Origin: Flavobacterium psychroterrae
Lineage (GTDB): Bacteria; Bacteroidota; Bacteroidia; Flavobacteriales; Flavobacteriaceae
Reading direction: 5' to 3'
DNA length: 64,000 nt
NCBI RefSeq assembly: GCF_018380615.1
Contig: NZ_JAGYVZ010000015.1
Location: forward strand, 93,201 to 157,200
A program made the translations under genes and the position numbers. Below, piece by piece: positions 17,427-26,576 of the stretch (positions within the stretch are counted from its first letter, which is position 1; each line of letters opens with the position of its first letter). Below the pieces are notes generated by a model, which did no database searches, was not told the DNA's origin, and saw only the letters and a list, made by a program, of their open reading frames with translations.

Positions 17427-18176
17427 CTACTTAAAATTCCTTAAAAATTCCTCTTTATAAGTAGGTGAAACTTCAATTTCGGCTCCGTCGTTTAAAGTTA
17501 CGATTCCGCCCTTATTGTATGATTTCACGCAATTCATATTAATGATATGGGATTTGTGAACGCGGATAAAAGGCAAAGGCAAAATCTCCGAAAAGTGTTT
17601 TAAAAACCTGCAAACCATTTTCTTGTTTCCGCTATTCAAATACAGATCTGTGAAATTTCCATTTCCACGTAAGCGAACGATTTCTTCCATTTTTACGACT
17701 TCAAAACCTTCTAATGTTGGTAAAATAACCTGTTGCTTTTCCGGTTTTGCTTCATGGAAATTCTCAACGATAATTTTATTTCTGTTAAAAATTTCATGAT
17801 TCATAATTTGATGCTGGACTTTATTTACCGCAACAATCAATTCTTCGATACTAATAGGTTTCAGTAAATAATAAGCAGCACTTTGGTTCAGGGCTTTTAG
17901 CGAATATTCAGAAAAAGCAGTTACAAATATGGTCTCGAACTGTAGATCTTTACACGCTTCGAGAACATCAAAAGCGTTCCCAAAAGGCATTTCAACATCC
18001 AGAAAAACCAATTGTGGCTTTAAATCATGCAACATTGGAACGGCTTCTTTTATATTCTGTGCTTCACCAATAACCTCGACTTGCGGGCAATATTTACTCA
18101 AATAGTTTTTAAGTACTTCGCGCGCAGCCAATTCATCTTCGACAATTACACTTTTTATCTTCTGGATTGTCATCAT
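17427..18176 (-). CDS. LytTR-type response regulator
   Basis: A two-component response regulator of 249 residues. The receiver domain (about 1-125) has the acidic pair Glu13/Asp14 (VIVEDE), the phosphoacceptor Asp60 (LVFLDVEMP) and the conserved Thr/Lys (FVTAFSEY, YYLLKPI). The C-terminal LytTR domain (about 150-249) shows the typical RLRGNGNFTDLYL and FIRVHKSHIINMN motifs and binds DNA through beta strands. Its ATG overlaps the stop codon of the histidine kinase gene (ATGA, 18173-18176), so kinase and regulator are translationally coupled. A matching pair of direct repeats lies in front of the operon at 20097-20126. Confidence 0.95.
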   Translation of the reverse strand: MMTIQKIKSVIVEDELAAREVLKNYLSKYCPQVEVIGEAQNIKEAVPMLHDLKPQLVFLDVEMPFGNAFDVLEACKDLQFETIFVTAFSEYSLKALNQSAAYYLLKPISIEELIVAVNKVQHQIMNHEIFNRNKIIVENFHEAKPEKQQVILPTLEGFEVVKMEEIVRLRGNGNFTDLYLNSGNKKMVCRFLKHFSEILPLPFIRVHKSHIINMNCVKSYNKGGIVTLNDGAEIEVSPTYKEEFLRNFK

Positions 18177-19993
18177 ATTGTATCAATTAATGGAAAAACA
18201 ATTTCGACAATTGTTCCTGATTCCGGCAATTTTTTCTCTTTAATTACAAATGAAATATCCTTTTTGTACAATTCATTCAGTAAACCAATTCTTTCTTTGG
18301 TATTATTGAGACCACGGGATTCATGCACTTTCTGATTGTTGGTTTTAAGTTCCTGGCTTTTGGTTAAACCAATTCCGTTGTCTTCAATAACTACAACAAC
18401 TTTTGCATCGACAAGCTGAAATTTAAGCTGTAACAACCCTTTTTTATCGAGATAACGCAAACCATGCCAAATGGAATTCTCTAAATGCGGCTGAATAATC
18501 ATATTGGGAACAAAAACACTTTCGGCATCAAGCTTTTCATCAACCGTAATTTCAAAATCAAATTTATCCTGAAAACGCAAATGTTCCAGATCAAGATATT
18601 TTTTTAATTGTTCGACTTCTTTATCTAATGAAATAAAATCTTTATTGGAGTTTTCCATCATATCACGCATCAGATTTGAATAAGAAGTTAGGTATTTATT
18701 GGCTTCTAATTCTTTATTTTCAGATATAAACTGATTGACACTATTTAAACTATTGAATATAAAATGCGGATTCATTTCTCGTCGTAACGATTGCAAAGCG
18801 ATTTCTTTATTCTTGGTTTTTATGGCATACAACGCTTTTACGATAAATCCGAACAAAAGTAAAAGCAATAAAATGGATCCCAAAAGAAAATAATTGAACG
18901 TGTTTTTCTTGGTAATCAATTCGTCTTTTAATGTTTTCTCTTTTTCAAGCTGACGAATTTTTCCTTCGGTAACCTGAAAAGTTTTTGCGCTGATTAAGGT
19001 TGTATCGGATTGAATCAATTCATCAAAATTTTGAACGAATTGCTCATAAAGCGCCATACTTTCTTTTTCGTTCCCTTCGGACTTGTAATATTTCACTAAA
19101 GCAGATAAAGTATTTTTGGCTTCTGCCGAATTTCCTTTTTTTGACGCAAGATCATACGCTTCTTTCAGGGAAACCACTGCTTTTTTCGGTTCTTCCTTTT
19201 TAAAATAAAGTGACGCTATAGATTGCAATTGTTTGATTTGGGTATTAAAATCTTTCTTGGTTACGGCTTCTGCCAATAATTTTTCGTTGATTCCAATTGC
19301 TTTTTCAAACTGATTGTCTGATGCGTAAACATTTGCAATTTCATTTTTGATTTTAATAACCGCTTCGGGTTTGTCTTTTGCGTAAACGAGCGCGTTTTTA
19401 TAACTTTCAATTGCAACACTTTTGTCTTTTTGCTGCAATGAATTCTCCGCTTTTTGAACATAAGCTTCTGCTACTTCGCCGCTTTTCTTTTCCTTTTTCA
19501 GCAATTCAATATTAGAGTTCACATAAGTTGCCTGCATTACAGGTTCTGCCTGATTTTTTAAACGATTTGCATCATTTAAATTGATTTTTTCTTCAGATGC
19601 ATCTTTTGCCAATGAACCTGCGACTTCATAATTTTTAATTGCAGATCCAAAGTTTTTCTGATTTTCCTGCACTTTTGCAAGACTTCTGGTTACTCTGGTT
19701 TTATCATTTACACGTTTGAGTTTTGTATAACTTGTAAGCGCTTTTTTAAAATATTCTTCGGCTTTTGCATTATCTCCTTTGTTGAGAAATTCATTTGCTA
19801 ATTGTTCGTAGTTTTCGGCAATTTTTCCTTCATCATTTTTATCTAAGGATTTCTCTAAATTAGTAACGGCTTTACTCATTTTTGTAGCTGGCATTGCCTT
19901 CTTTTTCGCTATAGAATCCTGTGCCGCAACTCCCAACGGAAACAGCAACATTAGCATTACAGAAAATACAGATCTTAATAATAAACGTCTCAT
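18173..19993 (-). CDS. LytS-like sensor histidine kinase with periplasmic TPR domain
   Basis: A 606-residue membrane sensor. A signal peptide (to about residue 24, LLFPLGVAAQ) is followed by about 320 residues of TPR-like repeats with Ala/Lys-rich helices (AEEYFKKALTSYTKL, AIKNYEVAGSLAK), a coiled linker, one transmembrane helix at about 370-392, and a His_kinase domain of the LytS class with MNPHFIFNSLNSVNQF around the phosphorylated His. The C-terminal ATPase part has FVPNMIIQPHLENSIWHG and VIEDNGIGL. The kinase is cotranscribed with the LytTR regulator through a 4-nt overlap. The ligand sensed by the TPR region is unknown. Confidence 0.93.
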   Translation of the reverse strand: MRRLLLRSVFSVMLMLLFPLGVAAQDSIAKKKAMPATKMSKAVTNLEKSLDKNDEGKIAENYEQLANEFLNKGDNAKAEEYFKKALTSYTKLKRVNDKTRVTRSLAKVQENQKNFGSAIKNYEVAGSLAKDASEEKINLNDANRLKNQAEPVMQATYVNSNIELLKKEKKSGEVAEAYVQKAENSLQQKDKSVAIESYKNALVYAKDKPEAVIKIKNEIANVYASDNQFEKAIGINEKLLAEAVTKKDFNTQIKQLQSIASLYFKKEEPKKAVVSLKEAYDLASKKGNSAEAKNTLSALVKYYKSEGNEKESMALYEQFVQNFDELIQSDTTLISAKTFQVTEGKIRQLEKEKTLKDELITKKNTFNYFLLGSILLLLLLFGFIVKALYAIKTKNKEIALQSLRREMNPHFIFNSLNSVNQFISENKELEANKYLTSYSNLMRDMMENSNKDFISLDKEVEQLKKYLDLEHLRFQDKFDFEITVDEKLDAESVFVPNMIIQPHLENSIWHGLRYLDKKGLLQLKFQLVDAKVVVVIEDNGIGLTKSQELKTNNQKVHESRGLNNTKERIGLLNELYKKDISFVIKEKKLPESGTIVEIVFPLIDTI

Positions 19994-20096
19994 ATTTTTA
20001 ATTTCTTTAAGCCTTAGAAATTCAGATTTTCAGCACCTGAAAACCTTCAAAAAAACAACAATGTAAAGTAAAGTATTTTATATTCCGTTTACAACT

Positions 20097-20126
20097 CGTT
20101 TCACCAAATGAAAGTTGCGTTTCACC
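20097..20126. promoter_or_regulatory. Candidate LytTR binding site (two 9-bp direct repeats)
   Basis: CGTTTCACC occurs at 20097-20105 and again at 20118-20126, on the same face of the helix with a 12-bp spacer. Pairs of 9-bp direct repeats with a GTT core and 12-13 bp spacing are the known binding architecture of LytTR regulators. The site lies between the LytTR two-component operon and the divergent VWA operon, 31 bp upstream of the latter's predicted -7 box. Confidence 0.5.
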
Positions 20127-20157
20127 CTTTCTGCAAAAAAGCAGGGTTTTTAGTTTT

Positions 20158-20165
20158 TAAGTTTG
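20158..20165 (+). promoter_or_regulatory. Predicted -7 box of the VWA/transpeptidase operon
   Basis: TAAGTTTG matches TAnnTTTG; transcription would start near 20171, 26 nt before the ATG. There is no TTG at the -33 position, which would fit a promoter that needs an activator bound at the upstream repeats. Confidence 0.45.
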
Positions 20166-20196
20166 GTCTGTAATCAACAATTAAAAACCAGAAATC

Positions 20197-21357
20197 ATGA
20201 AATCAAATCTATTTATCACAGCAGTTTTAGCCACTACAATTTCATTATTAAGCTGTAATTCTTCAAATGCAAATCCGAAGAAAAGTACTGAAATAGAAAA
20301 TCCAATCGCAGCAGAAAACACAAAAATACAAGTCGCACTTTTATTGGATACATCCGGAAGTATGGACGGTTTGATCGATCAGGCGAAATCAAGGCTCTGG
20401 AACATTGTAAATACTTTAACGACTTTAAAATATGACGGTAAAACGCCGGATATCGAAATCGCTTTATATGAATATGGAAATGATGGTTTATCTGAAAAAT
20501 CAAATTATATCAGACAAATCGCGCCTCTTTCAACCGATTTGGATTTGATTTCAGAGAAACTGTTTTCTTTAAGTACAAATGGCGGAAACGAATATTGCGG
20601 CGCCGTAATTCAGGATGCAACAAACCAGTTAAAATGGGCGAAGGACAACAACAATATGAAGTTGATTTACATTGCAGGAAACGAAGAATTTAATCAGGGA
20701 AAAATTAATTATAAAGAAGCTATTAGCAACGCACTTAAAAATGGCATTTATGTGAATACTATTTATTGCGGAGATAAAGCGCAAGGCATAAACGAATTAT
20801 GGAAAAATGGCGCTGATTACGGAAAAGGGAAATATTTTAATATCGACTCCAACGAAGCTGTAAAATATATCGCAACGCCTTATGATGTTGAAATTACAAA
20901 GTGTAACGAAAAAATCAATAAAACCTATATTAGTTATGGCGCTAAAGGTTCGGCAAAAAAGATGAATCAGGAAACACAGGATAAAAATGCGCAAAAAGTT
21001 TCTGCTTCTAATTATGCAGAACGTGCGGTGAGCAAATCAAAAGCAGTTTATAAAAATGAAAGCTGGGATCTGGTCGATAAAGTAAAAGATGACAAAACTG
21101 CTATTTCGAAAATTAAAAAAGAAGAATTACCAGCAGAACTTCAAAACAAATCTGAAGCTGAAATAAATACAATTGTCGCTCAAAAAACAAAAGAAAGAGA
21201 AACGATCCAAAAAGAAATTGGTGAATTAGGCAAAAAACGTCAGCAATTTATTGATACGGAATCTAAAAAAACCAAGAAACAAGATGATTTAGGCAATGCG
21301 ATAAATACATCGATAGTTGGTTTTGCAAAAGTTAAAGGTTATACGGTTGAGAAATAA
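20197..21357 (+). CDS. VWA domain lipoprotein
   Basis: A 386-residue predicted lipoprotein (signal peptide ending TISLLSC at about residue 20). Residues about 45-235 form a von Willebrand factor A domain with the MIDAS motif LLDTSGSMDG at about residues 50-59 and further metal-site positions in the loop before GGNEYCGAVI. The C-terminal 130 residues are Lys/Glu-rich and probably coiled coil (TKERETIQKEIGELGKKRQ). It is the first gene of a three-gene run with an L,D-transpeptidase-like lipoprotein and a DUF4139 protein, and is divergent from the LytTR two-component operon. A protein-binding role in the periplasm is likely; no enzymatic function is visible. Confidence 0.85.
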   Translation: MKSNLFITAVLATTISLLSCNSSNANPKKSTEIENPIAAENTKIQVALLLDTSGSMDGLIDQAKSRLWNIVNTLTTLKYDGKTPDIEIALYEYGNDGLSEKSNYIRQIAPLSTDLDLISEKLFSLSTNGGNEYCGAVIQDATNQLKWAKDNNNMKLIYIAGNEEFNQGKINYKEAISNALKNGIYVNTIYCGDKAQGINELWKNGADYGKGKYFNIDSNEAVKYIATPYDVEITKCNEKINKTYISYGAKGSAKKMNQETQDKNAQKVSASNYAERAVSKSKAVYKNESWDLVDKVKDDKTAISKIKKEELPAELQNKSEAEINTIVAQKTKERETIQKEIGELGKKRQQFIDTESKKTKKQDDLGNAINTSIVGFAKVKGYTVEK

Positions 21358-21369
21358 ATTATCATAAAG

Positions 21370-21993
21370 ATGAAAAAGAAAATTGTCTTTTTGCTTTTGA
21401 TCGGAATTTTTGGCGTGAGTTTTGCCTGCAGTAATAAAGAAGAGAAGCCAGAAATCATTAAAAATTCAAAACCGGTTTATTCCTATAAAGAGAAACTAAA
21501 AAGTGAGACAATTGAAATCAGGAGTTTTTTGGGGAAATCTCCTAAATACAATTCAAATATTGTCTTTCTTTTAGATATGAAGATTGAGTCTGGGAAAAAC
21601 CGGTTTTTTATTTATGATTTAAAGCAAAACAAAATACTCAATAAAGGTCTGGTCGGACACGGAACAGGTTCTGAAACTGGTATTCCGGGCGAATTGAAAT
21701 TCAGCAATCTCAAAGATTCTCATTGTACTTCACTAGGGAAATATGCAATAGGAACTTCATATCAAGGATCGTTTGGAAAAGCTTATAAATTGTACGGTTT
21801 AGATAAAACTAATAGTAATGCCTTTGATCGCAATGTTGTTTTACACCAGTATAGCAAAGTTCCGTTTGAAGAACAGGAAAACCCAATTTGCAACAGTTAC
21901 GGTTGCCCGATGGTAAATGCAACATTTTTTAATGCAATTGAAAAGATTATTGACAACTCTAAAAAGAAAATCATTCTGGTTATTTACTATTAG
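21370..21993 (+). CDS. Murein L,D-transpeptidase catalytic-domain lipoprotein (YkuD_2 type)
   Basis: A 207-residue predicted lipoprotein (lipobox FGVSFAC at about residue 20). The catalytic segment has a His in VVLHQYSKVPF and the Cys motif NSYGCPMVN at about residues 173-181, matching the YkuD_2/L,D-transpeptidase signature SxGCP. FIYDLKQNKIL and GHGTGSETGIPGELKFSN also fit this family. It probably cross-links peptidoglycan or attaches proteins to it, in the periplasm. It lies 12 bp after the VWA gene and 70 bp before the DUF4139 gene, so it is likely in the same operon. Confidence 0.85.
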   Translation: MKKKIVFLLLIGIFGVSFACSNKEEKPEIIKNSKPVYSYKEKLKSETIEIRSFLGKSPKYNSNIVFLLDMKIESGKNRFFIYDLKQNKILNKGLVGHGTGSETGIPGELKFSNLKDSHCTSLGKYAIGTSYQGSFGKAYKLYGLDKTNSNAFDRNVVLHQYSKVPFEEQENPICNSYGCPMVNATFFNAIEKIIDNSKKKIILVIYY

Positions 21994-22063
21994 AATTCGA
22001 TTTAATTGCAGATATTCGTAATCTAAACCTTCCAAAAAAAAGAAAATCTAAAATACAAATCAC

Positions 22064-23707
22064 ATGATTAAAAAAATAACAATATCTGTCTTATTATTGG
22101 CTTGCGCGATTGCATTTGCGCAAAAGCCAGTCTTTACAACCGCAAAAGTAAAAAGCGCCACGGTTTATTTTAATGCCGCCGAAATTTCACAATTAGCAAG
22201 TGCCAATTTACCCGCAGGAACTAGTGAAATTGTCATAAAAAATGTCGCTGTTGATTTAAACGAAAGTTCGATACAAATAGGATCTCCTTCGACAGTTACG
22301 GTGCTTTCGGTTCAGTTTACCAATAACTATATTTCAGAATATGATACAGATACAAAATCTCCTGAATTAAAACGAGTGCGGGATAGTATTGTAATCGTAC
22401 AAAAAGAAATTCAGAAAGTGAATAATACCATTAATTCTGAAAATAAAACAATTCAGCTTTTAGACAAAAACCAGCAAATCTATGGCGTTAATTCAGGTTT
22501 AAATGTAACCGAATTGATGAAAATGGTGGAGTATTATAAAACGAAGCAAATCGAGATTGCCAATAACATTAATACGCTTTCAGAAAAACAGCAAAAACTA
22601 AACGAGATCCTTTATAAACTACAAAGTAAACTGGAGATTAACGCTAACAAAGAGGAAAAAACTTCGTCAGGTAAATTAATTGTTCAGGTCATGAATGAAG
22701 TTGCGGGAATCGTTCCTTTAGACATTTCATACTTAACAAATAATGCTGCGTGGACTCCGTTTTATGATTTACGTGCCGAAAGTGTTACGGCACCAATTAA
22801 TATGATGTACAAAGCACAAGTTGTTCAAAATACCGGAATCGACTGGAAAAAAGTAAAACTTACTTTGTCAAGTGGAATGCCAAATCAAAACAATCAGGCT
22901 CCAATACTAAGTTCATGGTTTTTAAGAGATAATAGTTACGCTCAAAATGGTTATGGATCGCAAAGAAGCAAAATGAACCAATTGCAAGGACGAGTTGCGG
23001 GAGTTGCTGTTGAGGAAAAAGAATTACAGGAAGTTGTTATAAGTGCAGCGCCTATTATGAAAAAATCATCTGTTTCAGATTTCACAACTGTTGAAGAAAA
23101 TCAATTGAATGTTTCGTTTGATATTGATATTCCGTATGATATTTTATCTAACGGAAAAGTTCATAGTGTTTCTTTAAAAGAAATAAAATTACCAGCATCT
23201 TATAAATATTATGCTGCACCAAGAGTGGAAAACGAAGCTTTTCTTCTAGCCGAAATAGCAGATTACAGTAAATACAATTTATTAAGAGGTGAAGCGAATA
23301 TTATTTTTGAAGGCATGTATGTAGGCAAAACTTTTATAGAACCAAATCAAACGAGTGATACTTTGAATTTAAGTATGGGACGCGACAAGAAAGTATCTAT
23401 TAAACGTGAAAAAGTAGCCGATAAATCAGGAACTAAGTTTTTATCTTCAAAAAAAGAACAGACTTTCACTTATGATATCACAGTAAGAAATAACAAGAAG
23501 GAAAACATTGAACTTTTACTGAAGGATCAATATCCTTTGACTACTAATAAAGAAATCGAGGTTGAATTATTGCAAAGCGACAGTGCAAAAGTGAATACCG
23601 AAACAGGAATTTTAACCTGGCAATTGCAGATGAAACCTAATGAAGTCAAGAAATTCCGAATTAGTTACAGAGTGAGATATCCTAAAGATCAGGTTTTGAA
23701 TTTATAA
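22064..23707 (+). CDS. DUF4139 / MuiA-like exported protein
   Basis: A 547-residue exported protein with a signal peptide ending AIAFAQ. The N-terminal part carries the DUF4140-type start VKSATVYFNAAEISQLA, then a coiled coil (residues about 100-200), then the DUF4139 beta-rich domain beginning near NAAWTPFYDLRAESV. Proteins of this family were named after mucoidy inhibitor A; the biochemical function is not known. Around residues 310-325 it has QLQGRVAGVAVEEK followed by ELQEVVIS, which resembles the hinge before the plug domain of SusC-type TonB receptors. A good terminator follows. Likely operon partner of the VWA and transpeptidase genes. Confidence 0.85.
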   Translation: MIKKITISVLLLACAIAFAQKPVFTTAKVKSATVYFNAAEISQLASANLPAGTSEIVIKNVAVDLNESSIQIGSPSTVTVLSVQFTNNYISEYDTDTKSPELKRVRDSIVIVQKEIQKVNNTINSENKTIQLLDKNQQIYGVNSGLNVTELMKMVEYYKTKQIEIANNINTLSEKQQKLNEILYKLQSKLEINANKEEKTSSGKLIVQVMNEVAGIVPLDISYLTNNAAWTPFYDLRAESVTAPINMMYKAQVVQNTGIDWKKVKLTLSSGMPNQNNQAPILSSWFLRDNSYAQNGYGSQRSKMNQLQGRVAGVAVEEKELQEVVISAAPIMKKSSVSDFTTVEENQLNVSFDIDIPYDILSNGKVHSVSLKEIKLPASYKYYAAPRVENEAFLLAEIADYSKYNLLRGEANIIFEGMYVGKTFIEPNQTSDTLNLSMGRDKKVSIKREKVADKSGTKFLSSKKEQTFTYDITVRNNKKENIELLLKDQYPLTTNKEIEVELLQSDSAKVNTETGILTWQLQMKPNEVKKFRISYRVRYPKDQVLNL

Positions 23708-23711
23708 TAAA

Positions 23712-23756
23712 ATAAAATCCCGATAAAAACTTATTGTATCGGGATTTTATATTTTT
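23712..23756 (+). terminator. Intrinsic terminator after the DUF4139 gene
   Basis: ATAAAATCCCGATA (23712-23725) pairs perfectly with TATCGGGATTTTAT (23737-23750) and is followed by TTTTT. It closes the 20.2-23.7 kb operon. Confidence 0.85.
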
Positions 23757-23814
23757 CTAATGAAACTATGTTGAAGAAACCTGTTAGGTTTGTCGAATCA
23801 CTTAATCAAAATTA

Positions 23815-24852
23815 TTACGGTGCCGGATCAGGAATTATTGCCTGAACAGCAGCAATTTCGGTCAGAACTTCTTTTGATAAAAACACATCAATTGTATCAA
23901 TGTTTTCTTTTAATTGCTCCATTGTTGTTGCACCAATAATCGCGCTGGTTAAAAATGGCTGTTGCAATACAAATCCCATTGCAAGTTCTGTCAAAGTCAA
24001 GCCGTGTTTTTGTGCAATTTCCTGATACAGTTTTGTAGCTTGTGTACATTGCTCGCTGTTGTAACGTGTATATTGAGGAAAAAGATTGATTCTCGCATTT
24101 GGATGTGCTTCTCCCGATAAAAATTTACCAGTTAAAACTCCAAACGCTAATGGAGAATACGCCAATAAACCAACATTTTCATATTTTGAAACTTCGGCAG
24201 AACCTACTTCAAAAAGGCGATTTAATAAATTATACGGATTTTGAATGGTTTTAATTCTTGGAAGATTCTGGTACTTGCTTTCTTCAAGAAGACGCATCAT
24301 TCCCCAGGCATTTTCATTAGAAACTCCAATGTGTTTTATTTTTCCCTGTTTGATTAAGCCATCAAAAGTTTCAAGGATTTCTCTAAAATTATCTTCCCAG
24401 GCATCATCATGACCTCCAAAACCACGTTGCCCGAAATAATTAGTATCTCTTGCCGGCCAGTGCATCTGGTACAAATCGATATAATCTGTTTGAAGGCGTT
24501 TTAAGCTATTTTCTAAAGCATATGTAATACTTGCCGGAGAAAAATCTACTTTCTCACGCATGTAAGTGAAATTTGGATTTGGACCTGCAATTTTAGAAGC
24601 AAGAACTACTTTCTCACGATTTCCGGTTTTCTTAAACCATGTTCCTATAATTTTTTCTGTACTTCCGTACCTTGCTTCGTTTGCCGGAACTGAATACATC
24701 TCGGCAGTATCAAAAAAATTAATGCCTCTTTCAAGCGCATAATCCATTTGTTGATGTCCGTCGGCTTCAGTGTTTTGCTGTCCGAAAGTCATTGTTCCGA
24801 GGTTGATTTTACTAACCTTTATGTCGGTATTGGGTAAAGTAGTGTATTTCAT
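23815..24852 (-). CDS. tas: Tas-like NADP(H)-dependent aldo/keto reductase
   Basis: Closely resembles E. coli Tas in length (345 residues here) and in motifs: NLGTMTFGQQNTEAD near the start, FFDTAEMYSVP, the catalytic Lys in LASKIAGP, DLYQMHWPARDTN with the catalytic His, IQNPYNLLNRLFEVG, and a C-terminal NADP-binding segment IIGATTMEQLKENID. It reduces carbonyl substrates; the physiological one is unknown. I chose the ATG at 24852 (MKYTTLPNTD) rather than one 57 bp upstream, since the extra residues are encoded by a word-like repeat (ctaagtt) common between genes here. No operon partner. Confidence 0.9.
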   Translation of the reverse strand: MKYTTLPNTDIKVSKINLGTMTFGQQNTEADGHQQMDYALERGINFFDTAEMYSVPANEARYGSTEKIIGTWFKKTGNREKVVLASKIAGPNPNFTYMREKVDFSPASITYALENSLKRLQTDYIDLYQMHWPARDTNYFGQRGFGGHDDAWEDNFREILETFDGLIKQGKIKHIGVSNENAWGMMRLLEESKYQNLPRIKTIQNPYNLLNRLFEVGSAEVSKYENVGLLAYSPLAFGVLTGKFLSGEAHPNARINLFPQYTRYNSEQCTQATKLYQEIAQKHGLTLTELAMGFVLQQPFLTSAIIGATTMEQLKENIDTIDVFLSKEVLTEIAAVQAIIPDPAP

Positions 24853-25072
24853 TTTTCTTTGAGGTTCTAAGTTGCTGAGTGAATAAGATTCTAAGTTATC
24901 AGCTTTCAATTATACAACTCAAAGATACGACGGGATTTTTCAAACGAAAATACGACAAAAGTTAAAAAAAGGATAAGGTTTTTTTAAAGGGGCTAAGTTT
25001 TAAAGTTCTGAGTTGCTAAGTTTTTTTTTGGACTGTTTAATGATAATTTAATTTTCCTGTCATGTTTAGCCA

Positions 25073-25324
25073 TTATTCTTTATCCCAATCTTGCATTTCT
25101 TTCGATAAATCTTCTTTTGAAATTATTCGATTGTATTTCTCATCATTCAAACCTTCTTCAACTTTATTATTATATTCAGATAAAGTCAAAGGATTTCCCT
25201 GCGCATCATATGAAACCACCTCATTTAAGTAATTATCAAAAACAGAAGAAACAATTCGCAATACTCTTTCATCAGCTAAATCTAATTGATGGCGTATTTT
25301 ATCTTTTAATTCTGGAAGTCCCAT
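25073..25324 (-). CDS. Small antitoxin-like protein without a toxin
   Basis: An 83-residue acidic protein (MGLPELKDKIRHQLDLADERV). The layout, a short helical N-terminus, then a YDAQGNPLTLSEYNNKVEEG stretch and a C-terminal SKEDLSKEMQDWDKE, is that of the small addiction-module components that precede RelE/ParE toxins in Bacteroidota. No toxin gene follows: the 160 bp downstream contain only repeat-like AT-rich sequence. Family assignment is by general resemblance and is tentative. It stands alone between a reductase gene and an OmpA gene. Confidence 0.6.
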   Translation of the reverse strand: MGLPELKDKIRHQLDLADERVLRIVSSVFDNYLNEVVSYDAQGNPLTLSEYNNKVEEGLNDEKYNRIISKEDLSKEMQDWDKE

Positions 25325-25445
25325 AATTATAATTTTAGAAATTCAAAGTTGCGAAATAATAAGAATGGAAATTCCAATTTTTAAATTCCAAATTCCAACC
25401 AGGATATCAATAAATTTCGTTGCATCTTTTGTAATAAAAACAAAA

Positions 25446-25473
25446 AAGGCTCAAAGTAAAAACTCTGAGCCTT
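25446..25473 (-). terminator. Intrinsic terminator of the OmpA lipoprotein gene
   Basis: AAGGCTCA (25446-25453) pairs with TGAGCCTT (25466-25473) and on the minus strand is followed by a T-rich run. The 25475-25510 stretch between it and the gene is a word-like repeat (acttagtccc, acttagcatc). Confidence 0.75.
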
Positions 25474-25510
25474 AAATCTTAGAAACTTAGTCCCTTAGAG
25501 ACTTAGCATC

Positions 25511-26455
25511 TTAATTAATACTATTAAGCATTTCAGCGATTTCATCTAATCTTGGTGTTAGGATGATTTCGATTCTACGGTTTTTCGCCTTTCCTTCCGG
25601 AGTTGCATTGCTTGCAAGTGGAGAAAATTCACTGCGTCCGGCTGCTGTTAATTTTTGTTTGTTGATTTTAGCGTTTTCGCTTAAAATATTTACAATTGCT
25701 GTAGCTCTTTTTGTAGATAAATCCCAGTTGTTTGCAATTGGACCTGAACCTGCATAAGGATCATCATCTGTGTGACCTTCGATAAGAACCGAAAGATCCG
25801 GATTATCACCTAATACTTTTCCTAATTCTACAACTGCTTTTCTACCTTCTACTCCTACTGCCCAACTTCCCGAGTTGAAAAGTAATTTGTTTTCCATAGA
25901 AACGTAAACTTTTCCATTTTTCTGTTCAACCGTTAATCCCTTACCTTCAAAACCGTTTAAGGCTTTTGATAAAGTTTCTTTCAGTTTGCGCATTGCCTCT
26001 TCTTTAGCGGCAATCATTGCTTCAAGTTCGTTTAAACGGCTTGCCGTTTTATCCAGACGTGCTTGTTCATCAGCTAATTTTTTAGATTTTGCTTCTAATT
26101 GCGCTAACAATTCACGGTTTTTAGCCATGTTGCTTTCTAATGCATCGTTGCTATTTTTCTCTAATGCATTATAAGAATCCTGTAGCACTTTATACTTTTT
26201 TTGCTGAGCCGCTAAATCTGCTTTTTGTTTTTCAAGATCAGATTTTGTTGCGCTTAAATCTTTTGTTAATGCATCGCGATCTAATTCAAGCTGATTTTTT
26301 GATTTTTGTAAATCGGTATTTTGATCAGCAATTGAACGGTTTTCTTTTTTTAGATCTGAATATTTAGTTTCAAGATCGTTGTAAATTTTCTTGGATACAC
26401 ATGATGTCATAGACATTGCTACAACCAGTAATCCGATGGAGGCCTTTTTAATCAT
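25511..26455 (-). CDS. OmpA-family lipoprotein with coiled coil
   Basis: A 314-residue outer membrane lipoprotein. Lipobox AMSMTSC at about residue 19, a long coiled coil at about residues 25-170 (heptad-like Lys/Leu/Glu/Asp), and a C-terminal OmpA domain (about 180-300) with the peptidoglycan-binding signature SVLIEGHTDDDPY, a downstream LSTKRATAIVNIL and the conserved NRRIEIIL. It should tether the outer membrane to peptidoglycan. Monocistronic, with its own terminator. Confidence 0.92.
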   Translation of the reverse strand: MIKKASIGLLVVAMSMTSCVSKKIYNDLETKYSDLKKENRSIADQNTDLQKSKNQLELDRDALTKDLSATKSDLEKQKADLAAQQKKYKVLQDSYNALEKNSNDALESNMAKNRELLAQLEAKSKKLADEQARLDKTASRLNELEAMIAAKEEAMRKLKETLSKALNGFEGKGLTVEQKNGKVYVSMENKLLFNSGSWAVGVEGRKAVVELGKVLGDNPDLSVLIEGHTDDDPYAGSGPIANNWDLSTKRATAIVNILSENAKINKQKLTAAGRSEFSPLASNATPEGKAKNRRIEIILTPRLDEIAEMLNSIN

Positions 26456-26576
26456 TTTCTTTTCGTTTTTATTTGGGGCGCATTAATAATCCAACAATGT
26501 CAAAATTCAATATCAATGACAATATTAATTTTTGAAATTTAAACTCGCTATCCTCTCAACAACAACAATACCAAAA

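Noticed and set aside
24853..24909. N-terminal extension of the Tas-like reductase
   Set aside because: Encoded by the ctaagtt word repeat; the shorter form matches the usual Tas length.
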